Shown: piece after piece, positions 60,491 through 64,000 of the stretch
Layout: each line of letters opens with the position of its first letter
Numbering within the stretch: the first letter of the stretch is position 1
From: Torreya grandis
Lineage: Eukaryota; Streptophyta; Pinopsida; Cupressales; Taxaceae
Direction of reading: 5' to 3'
DNA length: 64,000 nucleotides
Assembly: GCA_037957365.1 (NCBI GenBank)
Contig: JARHVA010000223.1
Coordinates: 4,302,001 to 4,366,000 of the forward strand
Notes under the pieces: generated by a model
Seen by the model: the letters and a program-made list of their open reading frames with translations, nothing else
What the model was told of the DNA's origin: nothing
Database searches by the model: none
Made by a program: the position numbers and the translations under genes

Positions 60491-61610
60491 GTGCCCTCAC
60501 AAGCATAAGGTGAAAGATGATGAAGAGAATGATAAAGGTTATGATGATGATAAAAAGTCCTATAATTTTGATAAGATCAAGAAAAGCTTTAGAAAATTGA
60601 TGACAAGAATAATTTTTTTAAGAAAAAAAAAGATTTTACACCAAGGAAAATTTTATCTCATCTGATGAGAGTGAGAGAAGTGATTGTGAGAGTGAGCATG
60701 AAGGTGATGGTCTTGATGTCAATGAAGTAATATTTATGTCTGAGGAAGAAAGTTATTCAAATCAAGAAGATTCTATATGGATTGGAGGTGTTGTTGGTGA
60801 TTCAGATGAAGAACAAGATGAGGTAGACTTTGAGGTTGAGTTGGTGAATACTCTAGAAGAATTGAAGATGGTGAAGAATAAGAATAGGGTGATGAGGTCT
60901 CTTATTAAAGACTATGAGGAGCAAATCAACTTGTTTGAAGATATAATAAGAAATAGCTCCAAGGAATAAGAGGAAATAGTCAAATAAGTGGAGACTCAAC
61001 TTGAGATTATGATTTCAATCCTAAATTCCAAAAAAGAAGAATTTGTAAGGCATGTGACTGAAGGAGATTCTGTGAGAGCTGATTGGGATTAGGCATCAAG
61101 TAAGGTTAAGTCATTTATGAAGTTTTAAAAGAGTACCAATGATCTAGATAACATCTTGAGTAGTTAAAAGACTATTAATGACAAAATAGGTATTAGTTTC
61201 ATTAAGAATACAAGAACACTAATGAGATTAAGAAGGTCAATAGTCAATCAAGGAATGATGGTATTGGTAGGATAAAGACTAATCCTATTAGGCAACCTAA
61301 TGGTGTAAGGTATGCTAATATTTTAAATGTCTATTGTTATTCATGTAACTAATTTAGTCATAGAACAAGGCATTGTAGAAGGATCTCCAAGAATGAATAT
61401 GCATGGAACTATAAATAAAGTCATCAGTCAATAGGTATGGGTCATGGTGTGCTTCCATCAATAGGAATAGATTGTTTCAATTGTCAAAAGGTTGGTCATA
61501 TTACAAAGTGTTTTAAGCATGTATTCTCAAGTCAAAACAAGAAAATTGAGGCCCTTAGAGTATAAAAAAGAAGACACGATAATGAGTGAAAAACCAAGGT
61601 AGCTAAGGTT
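60491..61610 (+). pseudogene. gag: Copia-type gag, 5'-truncated
   Basis: The frame begins inside a zinc knuckle remnant: TGCCCTCACAAG gives CPHK, followed by KDDEENDKGYDDDKK. After a frameshift come SSDESERSDCESE, DSIWIGGVVGDSDEEQDEVD and FEVELVNTLEELKMVKNKN (coiled coil to about 60960). At 61331-61380 stands CYSCN, stop, FSHRTRHC, a CCHC knuckle. At 61471-61520 CFNCQKVGHITKC is a second one with three instead of four residues before the last Cys. This layout matches plant Copia (SIRE-like) Gag as I know it. The N-terminal capsid half is missing and no pol domain follows. Confidence 0.72.
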
Positions 61611-62264
61611 GATGACTAGTTTACAGGTTCAAGATGACTATTTTCCATGGTGGAGCATAGTCCAGATGTAAAGGAGTGCCAAGAATTATCTCTATTTGCT
61701 CATATTATGGATGGAGTCAAGACCAATAGACCAAGTCAGAATGTTGTTCAAACAAATATTGAAGAGTTCAAGCCAAAAGGGATATTCAAGCCTAAGAAGA
61801 TCATGAAGGAAGTTTAATCTAGAAATCTCTTGAGTTTATGCTATTTTAGTAGCCTAAGAGAAGAGATGACTCCATTAGGGTTCATAGAGGAACTCAATTA
61901 GTGAGTAGAAGCATGAAGGATACTTGGTATTAGGGGGATATTTGTGTTATTGACATTTTAGATCCAAGGTTTAGTCAAAATCCTCCTAAAGGTGTGATTA
62001 CAAGAGATGGATCACAAAGAGTTTTTATGATGAATTGATCAAACCAAGTCAGGTCATGATAAGTACCTAAATATCTCATGGAAATAAGGGGATCTAATCA
62101 TGCTCCAAGAATAAGTATATGAGCTTGATATGTGTTGATTTGTTGTCAAAGAGAGATAATGAGTTTGTTTGGAGAGAAAAGGGATGTTTTTCCAATTCCA
62201 AGGATCAGATAGTTGTCAAGAAGATGACCCTTTGTCATTAATGTCAAAAGGGGAGAAAGTTCTA
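61611..62264 (+). other. Remnant between gag and polypurine tract
   Basis: Short frames only, such as SKNKYMSLICVDLLSKRDNE near 62110. Protease, integrase and RT of a Copia element, several kb, are absent, so a large deletion or a non-autonomous ancestor is likely. Confidence 0.45.
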
Positions 62265-62460
62265 GTTTGGAAGAAAGGTCAGTTTAAAGAATATTTAGCT
62301 TAGGTAGATGTGAGTGACTAACTTTGTTCAAGTGTTTGATAGTAATGAGAAAGGGGGATATCAGTTTGGAAGAAAGATCAGTTTAAAGAAGATTTAGCTT
62401 AGGGAGATGTGAGTGACTAACTTTGTTCAAGTGTTTGACATTAATGAGAAAGGGGGATAT
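62265..62460 (+). repeat. 99-bp tandem duplication
   Basis: GTTTGGAAGAAAGGTCAG...GAGAAAGGGGGATAT occurs at 62265-62363 and again at 62364-62460 with about nine differences. Both copies end in the purine tract. Confidence 0.9.
62446..62457 (+). other. Polypurine tract candidate
   Basis: GAGAAAGGGGGA precedes a possible LTR start; the same tract lies at 62348-62359 because of the duplication. Confidence 0.55.
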
Positions 62461-64000
62461 TTTTGAGGTATGTTCCTATCATTGGTATTAAGGCATTGAT
62501 GTTTTCATTGATGTTAAAGTCATGTTGGATGTCATTAATATTAAGATCAAGAGTTGAGGCCATGCATGGTAGAGTGGTATGAGACAAAGAAGTCTAATGA
62601 CAAGAGAAAATTTAAAGGCAACATATTGTTTCTCTATTGATATATAATTATAAGGAAACATGGTAATTATTCTAACACTGATGGCATGTCAAAGTCAAGA
62701 TAATGATGCAAGGTAAGCTATTGTTTAGTTCTAAGTGTCTTGAGAAGCCTAGTCTAGTCTTGTTAGAAAGTGTATACATAAAGCATAGTGAAGCTTAGTG
62801 AATTGTGTTATTATAGGAATTAGAGAGTGTATAAAGTTATCTAAACATGTGAATGAGGCAAATAATCCTTTAAAAGAGTTCCAAGGTTAATTTTGATGCT
62901 TATCCCTTGTATTAAGTGACCTAGTGAGAAGGCATAGGCCTGGTGACATGATGAGATGAGTAGCATGAGACTTGTGTGAAGAAGGTTAGTAGTGTGTGAT
63001 CTTGGTATGAGGTTTTATGAAATGAGGATGAGGTTTTGAGAATAGTACAAGAGGTTTCAATGTGTGATCTAGGTCTAATTGTCACTGGTAGTTCAAAGCC
63101 TAGTGTGCAAAGAGATCTAGTGTGAACTAATGAGGGGTCAAGTTCAGTTCCCAAGGTATCATATCTAATAATATAATTTTCAAAAGTGTGATAGGTTGTG
63201 TCAAGTTTTTTGACCAAGTTTGAGGTCAAATATTGAAGGAAAAATCATGAAATTTTGTGTTGAGGTTTTTTGTGTGCACAAAATGATGTGTTATAGACCC
63301 AAGAAAGTTTTCCTTATGATAATTAGCATGTGATACCTTTTAATTAAATCATAATAAATTAATATAATTTGGGAAAGGTTCCTATATTTAATTTATTTTC
63401 ATTATTTTTGGATTTGAGGCGCAATCTTTTAGAATGGAAAGCAGTCACAACCCTCCTAGAACCCTCATAATGAACTAATAGGAAAAAACTTGTTGGAAAT
63501 GGATCAAAATAAATTTTATGAATTATATTGATGATATGATAATGTATATGACTCTCCTATGTTTCTTCAAGTGGCATTGGTCTATCATAAGAGTGAGTAG
63601 AAGCTACAGGAAACCCCTTATTTTTTGGATTTTTGATGTAACAGGTATAGTTGACTAGGTAAAGGCATAAAATGGTTTGAGGATGATTTTTTGGATTTAC
63701 ATGTATGTTTCTAATCAATTTTCATACCTTAAATATGCTAAACTAATCATGGAAGTTGACCTATCGCTAAATAGGCCTAATGAAGAAGACAATGAGAAAA
63801 CTAGGTAGAAGTGATAATGAGATTAGGGATTGTTTATAGTGGATTAGGGATGGATAAAAATGCATGGGGTAATTTTTAAATACCTATATCACCTTTAAAA
63901 TTTTAATATAATTGTTTATGATGCACATAAACAAGCAAAAAATTGTTCTCAAAGTGACCTGTCTAACACAATGAAGTCTATATAAGTTGAAAATAGGAGA
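62461..64000 (+). repeat. Possible Copia LTR running out of the window
   Basis: After the purine tract the text TTGGTATTAAGGCATTGATG (about 62499) resembles the start of SIRE-like LTRs. No second copy exists in the window, so neither end can be set. No gene is visible; a 102-codon minus-strand ORF (62921-63229) has no recognisable feature. Confidence 0.35.

Noticed and set aside
1..64000. Endogenous pararetrovirus or caulimovirus
   Set aside because: The RT-containing units that can be bounded are flanked by LTRs, and integrase follows RT in all three; no movement protein or coat protein was seen.
1..64000. Host protein-coding gene, tRNA or rRNA
   Set aside because: No exon-like open frames with splice context outside repeats, no cloverleaf with A and B boxes noticed, and no rRNA text recognised. 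A short or highly split gene could still be missed by eye.

Overview
The window looks like intergenic DNA from a plant with a very large genome. The sequence is AT-rich and filled with old, nested LTR retrotransposons. I find no intact host gene, no tRNA or rRNA gene and no bacterial-style feature. The retroelement proteins resemble those I associate with gymnosperm, especially conifer, repeats. That assignment is inference, and another large-genome plant is possible.

Layout from left to right. 1-5566 holds three degenerate arrays or LTR remnants (43-bp array, a possible LTR end, 21-bp array) and a decayed reading frame with a glutamate-rich tail. 5567-11367 is a non-coding LTR element (direct repeats of about 670 bp) containing a tandem array with the core ATAACCACC; a second small LTR element with an initiator-Met-type primer site (8226 to about 10250) has split that array. 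12621-26194 is a complete but dead 13.6-kb Ty3/gypsy element (element A, + strand) of Tat type: LTRs of 1.18 kb, gag, protease, RT, RNase H, archaeal-type RNase H (aRNH), integrase and a long 3' non-coding part. About 27.9-36 kb is a second gypsy element (element B, + strand) without recognisable LTRs; a 2.3-kb non-autonomous LTR element sits inside its RT domain. An 85-bp minisatellite follows at 37.5-38.2 kb. 38443-50590 is the best preserved unit: a 12.1-kb gypsy element on the minus strand (element C) with 2.9-kb LTRs and a perfect 5-bp target duplication, AGAGT. 51611-60490 is an LTR element with about 2.06-kb LTRs (element D), whose internal part carries, on the minus strand, a decayed protein with a Tyr/Pro/Gln-rich N-terminus and no visible pol. 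Its right end abuts a truncated Copia-type gag (60491 to about 61.6 kb), followed by a polypurine tract and probably an LTR running out of the window.

The most interesting signal is domain order. Element A has the usual Tat order (RT, RNase H, aRNH, integrase). In elements B and C the aRNH lies between protease and RT instead. In all three elements the ordinary RNase H lacks the first catalytic aspartate of the usual TDAS motif. The aRNH of element C keeps all four acidic positions. This suggests a lineage in which RNase H activity has moved to an acquired domain upstream of RT.

All coding regions are pseudogenes. Many stops look like CAA, CAG or TGG codons changed by C-to-T or G-to-A transitions, and several LTRs begin TA instead of TG, as expected for long-methylated DNA. 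Domain calls come from reading translations by eye; no database search was run.
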